Below are positions 6,147 to 13,955 of a DNA stretch of 64,000 bases, one piece after another. Origin of the DNA: JAICKM01 sp038228295 (GTDB lineage: Bacteria > Chloroflexota > Chloroflexia > QHBQ01 > JAICKM01); contig JBBRPH010000021.1 of assembly GCA_038228295.1 (NCBI GenBank), forward strand, positions 10,857 through 74,856, written 5' to 3'. Numbering within the stretch: position 1 is the stretch's first letter; each line of letters begins with the position of its first letter. The translations under genes and the position numbers were made by a program. The notes below the pieces were generated by a model. That model ran no database searches. It was not told the origin of the DNA and saw only the letters and a program-made list of their open reading frames with translations.

Positions 6147-8651
6147 TTAGATCACGGGTAAGTCAGCGGGTTGCGCCACCGGCAACGGCAGGACCACTGT
6201 CGGCTCGCCGATCACTTCAGGAGCCAGGGCACTACCGTCTTCGGCCACGCGAACCAAGATGCCCTGACCGGGTCGCGCCGCACCGCGCAGCAACAGCTTG
6301 CTGATCGGCGTTTCCAGGGCGCGCTGGATCTCACGCTTCAGCGGACGTGCGCCAAAGGTGCGGTCGTAGCCGCGCTCGGCCAGCCAGGTGCGCGCCTCGT
6401 CGGTTAGTTCCAGCGACAGCCCTTGCGTCAACACGCGCCCAGCTAGTTCGCGGATCTGGATGTCCACGATTTGGCGTAGTTCATCCAGACTGAGCGGGCT
6501 GAACAGTATGACATCGTCAATCCGGTTCAGGAACTCCGGGCGGAATGCCTCTTTCATGGCGCGGTCCACGCGACTGCGCGCTTCGGCCATTTCGTTGCGC
6601 GTGTCGGCAATGCCTTTCGGCGTGTGGAAGCCCAAGCCGCCGTTTTGCGGCAGGAACTGCGTACCGATATTGCTAGTCAGGATGATCAGCGTGTTGCGGA
6701 AGTCCACCGTGCGGCCGTGACCGTCAGTGAGCCGCCCGTCGTCCAGCACCTGCAACAGCGCGTTGAACACTTCGGGGTGGGCTTTCTCGATCTCATCGAA
6801 CAGCACCACCTGATAGGGGCGGCGGCGCACCGCTTCGGTCAGTTGGCCGCCCTCATCGTAGCCGACATAGCCCGGCGGCGAGCCGATCAGGCGTGCCACC
6901 GTATGTCGTTCGCCGTACTCGCTCATATCCACGCGCACAATCGCGTCTTCATCATCGAACATGAAGGCGGCCAGCGCCTTCGCCAGTTCGGTTTTGCCCA
7001 CGCCCGTCGGGCCGACAAAGATGAACGACCCCATTGGGCGCTTCGGATCTTTGAGACCGGCACGCGCCCGACGAATAGCGTCGGACACAGCGGCAATCGC
7101 CTCTTGCTGCCCGATCACTCGCTCGTGCAGGTGATCTTCCATGTCCACCAGTTTTTGCATCTCGTCGGCCAGCATCCGCTTCACTGGCACGCCGGTCCAG
7201 CGGGCCACCACATCGGCCACGTCTTCCTCGTCCACGATCTCATCCAGGTTGTGCTCGCGGAAAAAGTCGCCGCGCTTGCTGTTGAACTCTTCCTCACGCA
7301 GCAGCAGTTCGGCTTTCAGGCGCGCCGCCTCGGCGTAGTCTTGGCGCTGACCGGCCTCTTCCATTTGCGCTTCCAGATCAGCCAGCAGCGTCTCCAGGTC
7401 GCGCACTTCAGGCGGCAAGCTGAACACTTCGAGGCGTACCTTCGCGGCGGCTTCGTCCATCAGGTCAATGGCCTTGTCGGGCAGGAAACGGTCCTGGATA
7501 TAGCGGGTGGACAGCCCTACCGCAGCATCCAGCGCCGCATCGGTGATTTTGAGGCCGTGATGTTCCTCATAGCGCGGGCGCAAGCCATGCAGGATCAGCA
7601 GCGCATCTTCCGCCGACGGCTGCTCCACGAACACGGTAGCGAAGCGCCGTTCCAGAGCCGCGTCTTTTTCGATATGCTTGCGGTACTCATCCAACGTGGT
7701 TGCGCCAATGCACTGCAACTCGCCGCGCGCCAGGGCGGGCTTGAGCATATTGGTCGCATCCAGCGCGCCTTCGGCCGCCCCGGCCCCGACGACAGTGTGC
7801 AGTTCGTCAATAAAGAGGATAACCTCTTTGGCCGCCTGCTTCACCTCGTCCATGACCGCTTTCAGCCGCTCCTCGAACTCACCGCGGAAGCGGCTACCCG
7901 CCACCAGCGCGCCCATATCGAGCGCCAGCACACGCTTGCCACGCAACAGTTGCGGCACGCTGCCGGCGGCGATCTGCTGGGCCAGCCCTTCGACGATGGC
8001 GGTCTTACCCACGCCCGGCTCGCCGATCAGCACCGGGTTGTTTTTGGTGCGTCGGCATAGCACCTGCATCACGCGCCGGATCTCGGCATCGCGCCCGATC
8101 ACCGGGTCGAGTTGGCCTTCGCGGGCCATGCGGGTCAGATCGTGGCTATAGCGTTCGAGCGCTTGGTAACGCCCGTCGGCGTTGGGGTCGGTGATGCGGG
8201 CATTGCCGCGAATCTCTTGCAATGCTGTGCTAACACCGGCTTGGTCCACGTTGATCTCGCCTAACAGGCGGGCCGCCGTGCCGCCGCGCTCGGCGGTAAT
8301 CGCTAGGAACAGATGCTCCACGCCGATAAACTCATCGCCCAACTTGGCCGCTTCTTCGGCGGCGGCGCTGACCACACGCTGGGCCCGCATACTGATGTGG
8401 ATTTGCGCCAGCCCGCTGTAGCTAGAATAGAGCCGTGGGCTGCTGTTCAACTGATCGTCGAGTTTGCGAGCCAGGGCCCGTGGGTCGCCGTTCAGCTTTT
8501 CGATAATCTTGGAGATCAAGCCGTCGCGCGGCTTGAGCAGCGCCAGCAAAATATGCTCCACATCCAGTTGGCTATGGCGCTTCTGCTGGACAATTTCCTG
8601 CGCGTTCCGCAGGGCTTCCTGCGCGCGCTCGGTAAATCCGTTATTTGGCAT
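6147..8651 (-). CDS. clpC: ClpC-type AAA+ unfoldase, ATP-binding subunit of Clp protease
   Basis: 834 residues. A double Clp_N repeat (about residues 5-145) is followed by AAA-1 with Walker A GEPGVGKT (210-217), a short UVR-like middle segment (near 415-445, LEAQMEEAGQRQDYAEAARLK) instead of the long ClpB coiled coil, AAA-2 with Walker A GPTGVGKT (547-554), and a D2-small domain. An LGF tripeptide at 673-675 sits where ClpC/ClpA carry the loop that docks ClpP. These points favour ClpC, a partner of ClpP in degrading misfolded proteins, over the disaggregase ClpB. It is the last gene of a dnaJ-hspR-clpC cluster, 194 bases after hspR; that gap has no clear second promoter. clpP is not in the window. 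Confidence 0.93.
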   Translation of the reverse strand: MPNNGFTERAQEALRNAQEIVQQKRHSQLDVEHILLALLKPRDGLISKIIEKLNGDPRALARKLDDQLNSSPRLYSSYSGLAQIHISMRAQRVVSAAAEEAAKLGDEFIGVEHLFLAITAERGGTAARLLGEINVDQAGVSTALQEIRGNARITDPNADGRYQALERYSHDLTRMAREGQLDPVIGRDAEIRRVMQVLCRRTKNNPVLIGEPGVGKTAIVEGLAQQIAAGSVPQLLRGKRVLALDMGALVAGSRFRGEFEERLKAVMDEVKQAAKEVILFIDELHTVVGAGAAEGALDATNMLKPALARGELQCIGATTLDEYRKHIEKDAALERRFATVFVEQPSAEDALLILHGLRPRYEEHHGLKITDAALDAAVGLSTRYIQDRFLPDKAIDLMDEAAAKVRLEVFSLPPEVRDLETLLADLEAQMEEAGQRQDYAEAARLKAELLLREEEFNSKRGDFFREHNLDEIVDEEDVADVVARWTGVPVKRMLADEMQKLVDMEDHLHERVIGQQEAIAAVSDAIRRARAGLKDPKRPMGSFIFVGPTGVGKTELAKALAAFMFDDEDAIVRVDMSEYGERHTVARLIGSPPGYVGYDEGGQLTEAVRRRPYQVVLFDEIEKAHPEVFNALLQVLDDGRLTDGHGRTVDFRNTLIILTSNIGTQFLPQNGGLGFHTPKGIADTRNEMAEARSRVDRAMKEAFRPEFLNRIDDVILFSPLSLDELRQIVDIQIRELAGRVLTQGLSLELTDEARTWLAERGYDRTFGARPLKREIQRALETPISKLLLRGAARPGQGILVRVAEDGSALAPEVIGEPTVVLPLPVAQPADLPVI

Positions 8652-8845
8652 GGACTATCTTTCTGATACACCGGCCTGTGGGCAGGCCCGGCATACCCCC
8701 TATAAATTGCCGCGTCCAAAGGCGTTACCGCCCCACTAAAGTATACGCAACTTGGATTGGTCCGGTGCTGTAAAGTTACTGATCAATATTACGAAGATTG
8801 TAGCTCTTCGGTAACGGTCCAACTTCACGTCACTTAATCCAGCCG

Positions 8846-9154
8846 CTACATATCTATGTCTAATTCCCGCCGTATCACAGCAAGTTCACGGTGCAAATCG
8901 AGGATCAGTTGGCGCATATGCAAGATCACTTCCGCGCCCGCCAGATTCACGCCTAGTTCGCTGGTCAGTCGTTGCATCACGCGGATGCGCTCCAGGTCGC
9001 GGTCAGAGTAGAGGCGGATATTGCCCCGGCTGCGGCGCGGTTCGATCAGCCCCTCGCGTTCATAGAGGCGCAAGGTCTGCGGATGTACGCCCAGCACCTG
9101 GGCCGCGATGCTGATCACATAGCGCGGCTCTTCGTCAGGAATCGCAGGCATCAT
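8846..9154 (-). CDS. hspR: HspR-type heat-shock repressor, MerR family
   Basis: 102 residues. The N-terminal helix-turn-helix and wing (YVISIAAQVLGVHPQTLRLYEREGLIEPRRSRGNIRLYS, here residues 12-50) is the HspR signature, followed by a short coiled helix without an effector domain. HspR represses dnaK/clpB-type operons through HAIR operators, using DnaK as co-repressor. The gene starts inside the dnaJ stop (9151-9154, ATGA overlap), so it is co-translated. A HAIR-like operator sits on the promoter of this same operon (10301-10321), so autoregulation is expected. dnaK and grpE are not in the window, which separates this cluster from the common dnaK-grpE-dnaJ-hspR order. Confidence 0.93.
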   Translation of the reverse strand: MMPAIPDEEPRYVISIAAQVLGVHPQTLRLYEREGLIEPRRSRGNIRLYSDRDLERIRVMQRLTSELGVNLAGAEVILHMRQLILDLHRELAVIRRELDIDM

Positions 9155-10227
9155 CCGCCGGCCTCCTGCGGCTCGGTAAGCGCCCGCAGTTGCTCAAACA
9201 ACGCTTTTTCCTCGTCACTCAGACTTTTCGGCAATTGCGCTTCGGTTTTCACCAGAAGATCACCGCGCTTAGTTGCGTCCCCCAGCTTGGGCATCCCCTG
9301 CCCTTTGAGCCGGATCACCCGCCCGTTCTGCGTGTCGGGCGGGATATTAAGCGCCAGACTGGTGCCTTTCAGCGTCGGCACGCGCACCTCGCCACCTAGG
9401 ATCATCGTGTACAGCGGCACCGGCACGCTCAGGCTCAGATCGTCGCCTTTACGCTCATAGCGCATATGTGGTAACACGGTAACCACCAGGAACAGGTCAC
9501 CGCGCGGCTGGCCGGGCGCGCCGGGGCTGCCTTCGCCGCGCACGCGCACCTTCGCGCCGCTATGCACGCCGGCCGGGATTTTCACCTCGATGGTTTTGAG
9601 GCGCGTAGTCACGCCGCTGCCGCCACAGGTGGGACAAGCCCGTCCGTTCTGCACACCGCTACCATTGCAGGTGGGGCAATGGTCCTCGACCTGCATTTGT
9701 AGGTTGCGCGCCGTGCCGCTAAACGCCTCTTCCAGCGTAATCTCGACCGGATGCTCAAAGTCGGAGCCGCGCCGCGCCACGCGCCGGCCCGCGCCACCGA
9801 ACGGATCGCCCGCTATACCAGGGACACCGCCGGGATTAGCCATACCGCCACGCGCGCCCATGCCGCCGAACAGGTTCTCGAAAAAGTCGCTGAAGCCTTC
9901 GCTGCTAACGGTGCCGGCGCCATAACTGCGCGCGCCGGGAGCGCCGGCACCTCCGTAACGGCTGAAATCGAAATCGCCGGGCGATCCGCCCATCTTTTCG
10001 TACTGCTCCCAGTCGGAGCCGAAGCGGTCGTATTTCTTGCGCTTATCGGCATCGCTGAGGACTTCATAGGCTTCGTTGATCTCTTTGAACTTGGCCTCAG
10101 CAGTATTGTCGTTAGGATTCACATCGGGATGATATTTGCGCGCCATTTTGCGATAGGCCGAGCGCACCTCGCCTTCGCTCGCGTCGCGTTTCAGCCCCAA
10201 CGTGGAGTAATAATCTTTAACTTGCAT
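9151..10227 (-). CDS. dnaJ: DnaJ-type co-chaperone with a reduced zinc finger
   Basis: 358 residues. The J domain (residues 5-70) has the HPD tripeptide at 33-35 needed to stimulate DnaK ATPase. A Gly/Phe-rich linker spans about 80-150. The zinc region carries only two CxxCxGxG repeats, CPTCNGSG (184-191) and CPTCGGSG (198-205), where classic type I DnaJ has four, so one zinc centre is predicted instead of two. The two C-terminal beta-barrel substrate domains follow (EVKIPAGVHSGAKVRVRGEG and SVPVPLYTMILGGEVRVPTL). It is the first gene of the HspR-controlled operon, with AGGTGGAGCGCA before the ATG as ribosome binding site. Confidence 0.93.
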   Translation of the reverse strand: MQVKDYYSTLGLKRDASEGEVRSAYRKMARKYHPDVNPNDNTAEAKFKEINEAYEVLSDADKRKKYDRFGSDWEQYEKMGGSPGDFDFSRYGGAGAPGARSYGAGTVSSEGFSDFFENLFGGMGARGGMANPGGVPGIAGDPFGGAGRRVARRGSDFEHPVEITLEEAFSGTARNLQMQVEDHCPTCNGSGVQNGRACPTCGGSGVTTRLKTIEVKIPAGVHSGAKVRVRGEGSPGAPGQPRGDLFLVVTVLPHMRYERKGDDLSLSVPVPLYTMILGGEVRVPTLKGTSLALNIPPDTQNGRVIRLKGQGMPKLGDATKRGDLLVKTEAQLPKSLSDEEKALFEQLRALTEPQEAGG

Positions 10228-10290
10228 TGCGCTCCACCTCTGCCCGGTCTTATGCTACCCCAGGCAGCCTTCATGTGATTTCTTTGCTAG

Positions 10291-10320
10291 ATTATAGCGG
10301 CTTGATAAAAGTGTTGTCAA
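10291..10320 (-). promoter_or_regulatory. consensus sigma-70 promoter of dnaJ-hspR-clpC
   Basis: On the minus strand TTGACA (10320-10315) and TATAAT (10296-10291) are both perfect, with an 18-base spacer. The leader is about 55-60 nt. Such a strong promoter is expected for a heat-shock operon controlled by repression. Confidence 0.85.
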
Positions 10321-10321
10321 C
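10301..10321. promoter_or_regulatory. HAIR-like HspR operator
   Basis: CTTGATA-N7-TGTCAAC has the length and 7-7-7 layout of the HAIR consensus CTTGAGT-N7-ACTCAAG, with the core TTGA/TCAA conserved and the inner bases degenerate. It covers the -35 box and most of the spacer of the operon promoter, where bound HspR would block RNA polymerase. Confidence 0.7.
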
Positions 10322-10371
10322 ATTGCCGGACGAGTTTTGTATTGGACTTGTGTTAGAGTTTCCACCTTCAG

Positions 10372-11643
10372 CTAGGGCGCGCCGATAGGGGGCGATGGGG
10401 TTTCCGGGTAGGGCTGTTCACCGATCAAGCGGCGCAGGGACCAGCCGACAGTCAGCAGAATCCAGAGTCCGGTGGGGGCCAGCGGCCAACCGCTGGCGGC
10501 CAAACTCAGCAGTGTCACCCCCCAACCCAACCAGAGCCAAGCGATCATCCGGCGGTCGTGGTCGGCAATAGCACCGGCCGCTAAAATCCAGCCGGGCACC
10601 AGGATCAGAGTCAGATCGTGTAGCAGCAGATAGGGGGTGATGAGTTGGTGTGCGAGGAGGGACACAGCCCAGCGCCGACTCCAAGCCGGATTATCCGGCT
10701 GCCAGCGACCACCACCGAGCCGTGGGCTTAACCAGAGTGCGCCCACCAGCAGCAAAGACAGCCCCATCAGCCCCAATGCGAGTAAATTGGCGTTGGGCGT
10801 ATCGCCGAGCAGGCGCACCACCTGTCCGCGCCAATTCTCCATGCCGCTCGGCACCAGCGTCGGATCAGAGGGATAGCCGCCCACGCTAAGTACGAGCCGT
10901 ATATAGCGCAGCGGCCAATCCAGCCCCAGGAACGGCATAAGGGCGATACTGAAGCTGCCCAGCGTGAGTGTCAGCGCGCCCAACGCCCGCCGGCGCCGCA
11001 TGATCAGCAGTACAAAGATGGGGACCAGTACGGCCTGGGGTTTGATGGCACCCAACGCCAGAGCGATCCCCGCCGCCCCGTCACGGCCCCGGCGCAAGGC
11101 CACAGCGGCCGCCGCCCAACTCAGCAACAGCAAAAGGCTGCTTTGCCCTATAAGCAGGGTTTCAAAAACCGGAAAGAAGCTGAGTGCTGCTAACCCTGCG
11201 AGCAGACGGTCGCGCCGTTGCACCGGCCAGCCATGCGCTAGTAGCCGGAGACTTGCGCCCAGCAGAGCCAGCCCTAAAAGCGTCCAGGCGGCAAAAATCA
11301 AGGGGTACGTGAGATGGGCGGCCAGCAGCGGAGCCAGCAGCAGCGGTTCAAGCGGCAGGTGGACAAAAGGCAACACCCGTACCAGCCCCAAATGACCCGC
11401 TTGCAGAATCGCCCTTTGGGCCGTAGCCTGAGTCGCACGGTCGTAAAGCCGGCTAGGCTGGTCACTACTAATGATCCAGGCACCACTAAGGTTCGAGAGG
11501 AGATCGCCCGCGACTACATAGGCCACCGGGCCACCGCGTTGCTGGATCGTCAGCCCCGCCAACACGATATACAGGCCCAGCAAGGTGAGGCTGAGGCCCA
11601 CGCCCAACCGGCGGGCGACACGGGGTAATAGGATCACGTACAC
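10372..11643 (-). CDS. GT87-type (DUF2029) membrane glycosyltransferase
   Basis: 423 residues with about 10-11 membrane segments. Features shared with the GT87/DUF2029 family of polyprenol-phosphate-sugar-dependent transferases are: an external loop after the first segment with SRLYDRATQ (about residue 65), LPFVHLPLEPLLLAP, LLIGQSSLLLLL, the IKPQAVLVP motif (about 205) and, near the C-terminus, LHDLTLILVPGW. It is closely related to the four tandem genes at 12.8-17.9 kb but stands apart from them behind the zinc-ribbon pair. A -10 box TATAAT lies on the minus strand at 11692-11687, about 40 bases upstream. Family relatives transfer mannose or arabinose; the sugar here is unknown. Confidence 0.82.
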   Translation of the reverse strand: MYVILLPRVARRLGVGLSLTLLGLYIVLAGLTIQQRGGPVAYVVAGDLLSNLSGAWIISSDQPSRLYDRATQATAQRAILQAGHLGLVRVLPFVHLPLEPLLLAPLLAAHLTYPLIFAAWTLLGLALLGASLRLLAHGWPVQRRDRLLAGLAALSFFPVFETLLIGQSSLLLLLSWAAAAVALRRGRDGAAGIALALGAIKPQAVLVPIFVLLIMRRRRALGALTLTLGSFSIALMPFLGLDWPLRYIRLVLSVGGYPSDPTLVPSGMENWRGQVVRLLGDTPNANLLALGLMGLSLLLVGALWLSPRLGGGRWQPDNPAWSRRWAVSLLAHQLITPYLLLHDLTLILVPGWILAAGAIADHDRRMIAWLWLGWGVTLLSLAASGWPLAPTGLWILLTVGWSLRRLIGEQPYPETPSPPIGAP

Positions 11644-11686
11644 CTCACGGCGCTACTCTTCCTGTTGTGGCGGCTGCACCGGGCCT

Positions 11687-11692
11687 ATTATA
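11687..11692 (-). promoter_or_regulatory. -10 box upstream of the GT87 gene at 10372
   Basis: Perfect TATAAT on the minus strand; no good -35 (CTGCAA at a 17-base spacing). It predicts a leader of about 40 nt. Confidence 0.45.
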
Positions 11693-11729
11693 TACCACAG
11701 CGCTGGATCTTGCAGGCTTTGATGCAGCG

Positions 11730-11738
11730 TGCTATAGT
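11730..11738 (+). promoter_or_regulatory. extended -10 promoter (TGCTATAGT)
   Basis: TGC plus TATAGT at 11733-11738, about 55 bases before the first zinc-ribbon gene. The same nonamer occurs at 59204-59212 before the lipoprotein gene. Confidence 0.5.
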
Positions 11739-11798
11739 GTCCGCGTGGCTGTTGCCACCTACACCCGGCGGCAAACCCTGCACTAGTAAGGGGACTCG

Positions 11799-12203
11799 AT
11801 GACCATGGATCGGCGTAAGCGCACCCGCTACACGCTAGTGCTTTCGGCCCTACTGCTCAGTCTGAGCAGTGTTTGCTTCTATGCTGCTGTACTCAGCCCA
11901 TTGCTGCACGACCTATTCTTCAGCAGCCGGCCTAGTGCGCGGCAATTAGCGCGCTATAATTATGCTCTGGGCTGGGGTATCGGCTTTATTGTGCTGATCC
12001 TGGTGTTCTCCGCGATCACCCTGATCCTAACGGGCAGCGAAATGGTGATCCGGCGGGTGCGCCAAACCCTGCTAATCTGCCCGCACTGTGCGGCGTTGGA
12101 CGGTGGGGCGACGGGGCGGTTTCGCCGCAGCCCGGTTAAAGGCACCGGCTGGGAGGAAGTCGCGTGTTCCACCTGTCGCCATACGTGGTATGTGCAGCCG
12201 TAA
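11799..12203 (+). CDS. membrane protein with C-terminal zinc ribbon (paralog 1)
   Basis: 134 residues. Two membrane segments (about 12-36 and 58-80) are followed by a cytoplasmic-type zinc ribbon: CPHC near residue 98 and CSTCRHTW near 125, separated by 24 residues that include GTGWEEV. The next gene encodes the same architecture (CPRC ... GTGWDEV ... CPACGHQW), so the two are tandem duplicates. The start ATG has AAGGGG upstream; an in-frame ATG two codons later is also possible. No enzyme motif is present. Role unknown; a metal-binding adaptor or sensor at the membrane is one possibility. Confidence 0.7.
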   Translation: MTMDRRKRTRYTLVLSALLLSLSSVCFYAAVLSPLLHDLFFSSRPSARQLARYNYALGWGIGFIVLILVFSAITLILTGSEMVIRRVRQTLLICPHCAALDGGATGRFRRSPVKGTGWEEVACSTCRHTWYVQP

Positions 12204-12233
12204 CCTTGCCCGTTAGCCGAGAGATGACTGACT

Positions 12234-12731
12234 ATGGATGCTCAGAAGCCGGATGATAAGATCAGCGTGCGCGCTACACCGCCTACAGCGGGTGGGCCGT
12301 CCGGCAGCCCGCCGCGACGCAATCCGCCCAACGCCGTCTCGCGCCAATATATGGAAGACCATCCGATCCTAATTCCCGTGGTAACTCTGCTTGTCGGCGG
12401 TCTATGCCTCTACGCCACGCTGTTCACTACCGCCTTCCGCGATCTGCAATTGGGGTCCAATCCCCTAGCCGGCAACGTGGGCGCGTACAACGGCATGATC
12501 GGCTATATTGATGCCTTTGTCATCGGCCTCATGTTTCTGTCGCTGATTTTCCTCGGCATCCACGGGGTGGAGCGAGGGCTGCATCGCCTGCGGCGGCGCG
12601 CCCGTGTGTGCCCGCGCTGTGCCGCCGCCGAGGTCGGCCGTGCCCGCTTCTCCGCTGTCACCATCGCGGGCACCGGTTGGGATGAAGTGACCTGCCCGGC
12701 CTGTGGGCACCAGTGGCACGCGAAAACGTAA
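12234..12731 (+). CDS. membrane protein with C-terminal zinc ribbon (paralog 2)
   Basis: 165 residues. It differs from its neighbour by a polar Pro/Arg-rich N-terminal extension of about 40 residues. Two membrane segments follow (about 47-70 and 90-115), then an Arg-rich linker and a zinc ribbon with CPRC and CPACGHQWH, with GTGWDEV between them as in paralog 1. It starts 30 bases after the stop of paralog 1, so they share a transcript. The family is not recognised. Confidence 0.7.
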   Translation: MDAQKPDDKISVRATPPTAGGPSGSPPRRNPPNAVSRQYMEDHPILIPVVTLLVGGLCLYATLFTTAFRDLQLGSNPLAGNVGAYNGMIGYIDAFVIGLMFLSLIFLGIHGVERGLHRLRRRARVCPRCAAAEVGRARFSAVTIAGTGWDEVTCPACGHQWHAKT

Positions 12732-12773
12732 TGGGTAAATTGCGATTGTGATCTAATGAAGTTGCATCACGCA

Positions 12774-13955
12774 TTACGTTTTACGCAACGGCCACAGACC
12801 CGCTGCCAGCGCGCCGAGCGTCCAGAGGGTGGCGAGCAGGGGCAGCGCGACGGGGGCAAGGACGCTGACGAAGCCGAGGCTGTAGCCCGCACCTAACCCG
12901 GCAATCCAGCCGCGACGAGCGCGCGGCGACAGCAAGCCGGTGGCGGCGTGGGTGCCGAAGATCCAGCCGGGAACGATGCCCAGCAGGAGCAACGGTGGGC
13001 CAAACGCGGCCAGGGCTAATCCGACCAACAGTAGGCTGACGGCCCAGCGCCGGTCCCAGGCGACCGGCAATAGATCGCCGACGGGCACAGACCACCAGAG
13101 GGCGCCGACCGCACCCGCCGGTAGCGCCGCTAGCGCCCACGCCGCCCCAGCAGGAAGCGCACCCGGCGTAATCTCCAGCAGGGCCAGGTACTGCCCCGGC
13201 CAAGCACTACCCAACAAGGGCGTCACGACCAAGCAGCCTGCAACCAGGATGCCCGCCAGCGCCACCAATGCGCGCGGGCGGCGCGCCACGATCAGCAGCA
13301 GCGCCAGCGCCGGCAAGCTGGGCGCGTGCAGGGCGACCAACCCGCCTAGCAGGCCGGCCAGGACATCGTGCCGCCCTTTCAAGCCGACCGTCACCCCTAC
13401 CCAGCCCAAGAGGACCAGCACCCCGCTCTGCCCCAGCATTAACGAGGAAATCAGCGGCAGAAATGAAGTAGCGGCCAACATTAGCAGCCAGGGGGTGCCC
13501 TGTGCCGTGGGCCAGCCGCCCGCCAACAAGCCGATACACAGGCCCGCCGCCGTAGTGGTCAGCATGGCCCACGCGGTGAACAGCCCGGTCGGCGATAAGC
13601 CGAGCTGCACTAGCGGGGCTAGCGCCACAGCGGCGAACGGCGGGTCGGTATAGGCCGGTGGGTCGGCCGGCGGCGCGTCACCGGCCGCCAGAGACGCCTG
13701 CGCCGCAGCCTGGGCGCCCGGATCGTAGAGGTGTGGCCCGTCGCCTGCGGCCACCAGGGTTGCGCCGATCATTGTCGCCACAAAGGGGCTGCGGCGCACA
13801 TAGCCGGCCGCCCCACCCATGCCCTGCACCATGCCGCTCCACAACACACCGTAGCCGATCAACAACAGCAGACAGATCGCCGCCCCCAAGCGCGTGCCAC
13901 AACCGCCCAAGCCGAAACCGCTGACCCTTATTGGGGATGGGGGAGGGCGATCCAT
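12774..13955 (-). CDS. GT87-like membrane protein, divergent paralog lacking key motifs
   Basis: 393 residues from the ATG at 13955, which has GGAAAGAGAAG upstream and overlaps the preceding gene by 28 bases; a longer frame reaches 14096 but is unlikely. About 10 membrane segments. It keeps the GT87 layout (PHLYDPGAQ loop near residue 75, MLGQSGVLVLLG, VAWDRRWAVSLL) but where the other four copies have KPQ or KPH it has HAPSLPALA, and the C-terminal HDL-type motif is replaced by FGPPLLLLGIVP. If those residues matter for catalysis or lipid-sugar binding, this copy may be inactive or have another donor. It is the last gene of a four-gene GT87 array. Confidence 0.75.
   Translation of the reverse strand: MDRPPPSPIRVSGFGLGGCGTRLGAAICLLLLIGYGVLWSGMVQGMGGAAGYVRRSPFVATMIGATLVAAGDGPHLYDPGAQAAAQASLAAGDAPPADPPAYTDPPFAAVALAPLVQLGLSPTGLFTAWAMLTTTAAGLCIGLLAGGWPTAQGTPWLLMLAATSFLPLISSLMLGQSGVLVLLGWVGVTVGLKGRHDVLAGLLGGLVALHAPSLPALALLLIVARRPRALVALAGILVAGCLVVTPLLGSAWPGQYLALLEITPGALPAGAAWALAALPAGAVGALWWSVPVGDLLPVAWDRRWAVSLLLVGLALAAFGPPLLLLGIVPGWIFGTHAATGLLSPRARRGWIAGLGAGYSLGFVSVLAPVALPLLATLWTLGALAAGLWPLRKT

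Noticed and set aside
6624..8060. 478-codon plus-strand frame opposite clpC
   Set aside because: It is the antisense of a highly conserved AAA+ gene; its His/Gln/Val-rich product is the usual shadow of GC-rich codons.
8652..8845. Separate clpC promoter or second HAIR site between hspR and clpC
   Set aside because: TATACT and TTGATC-like words are present but spacings are wrong, and no 7-7-7 inverted repeat was found.
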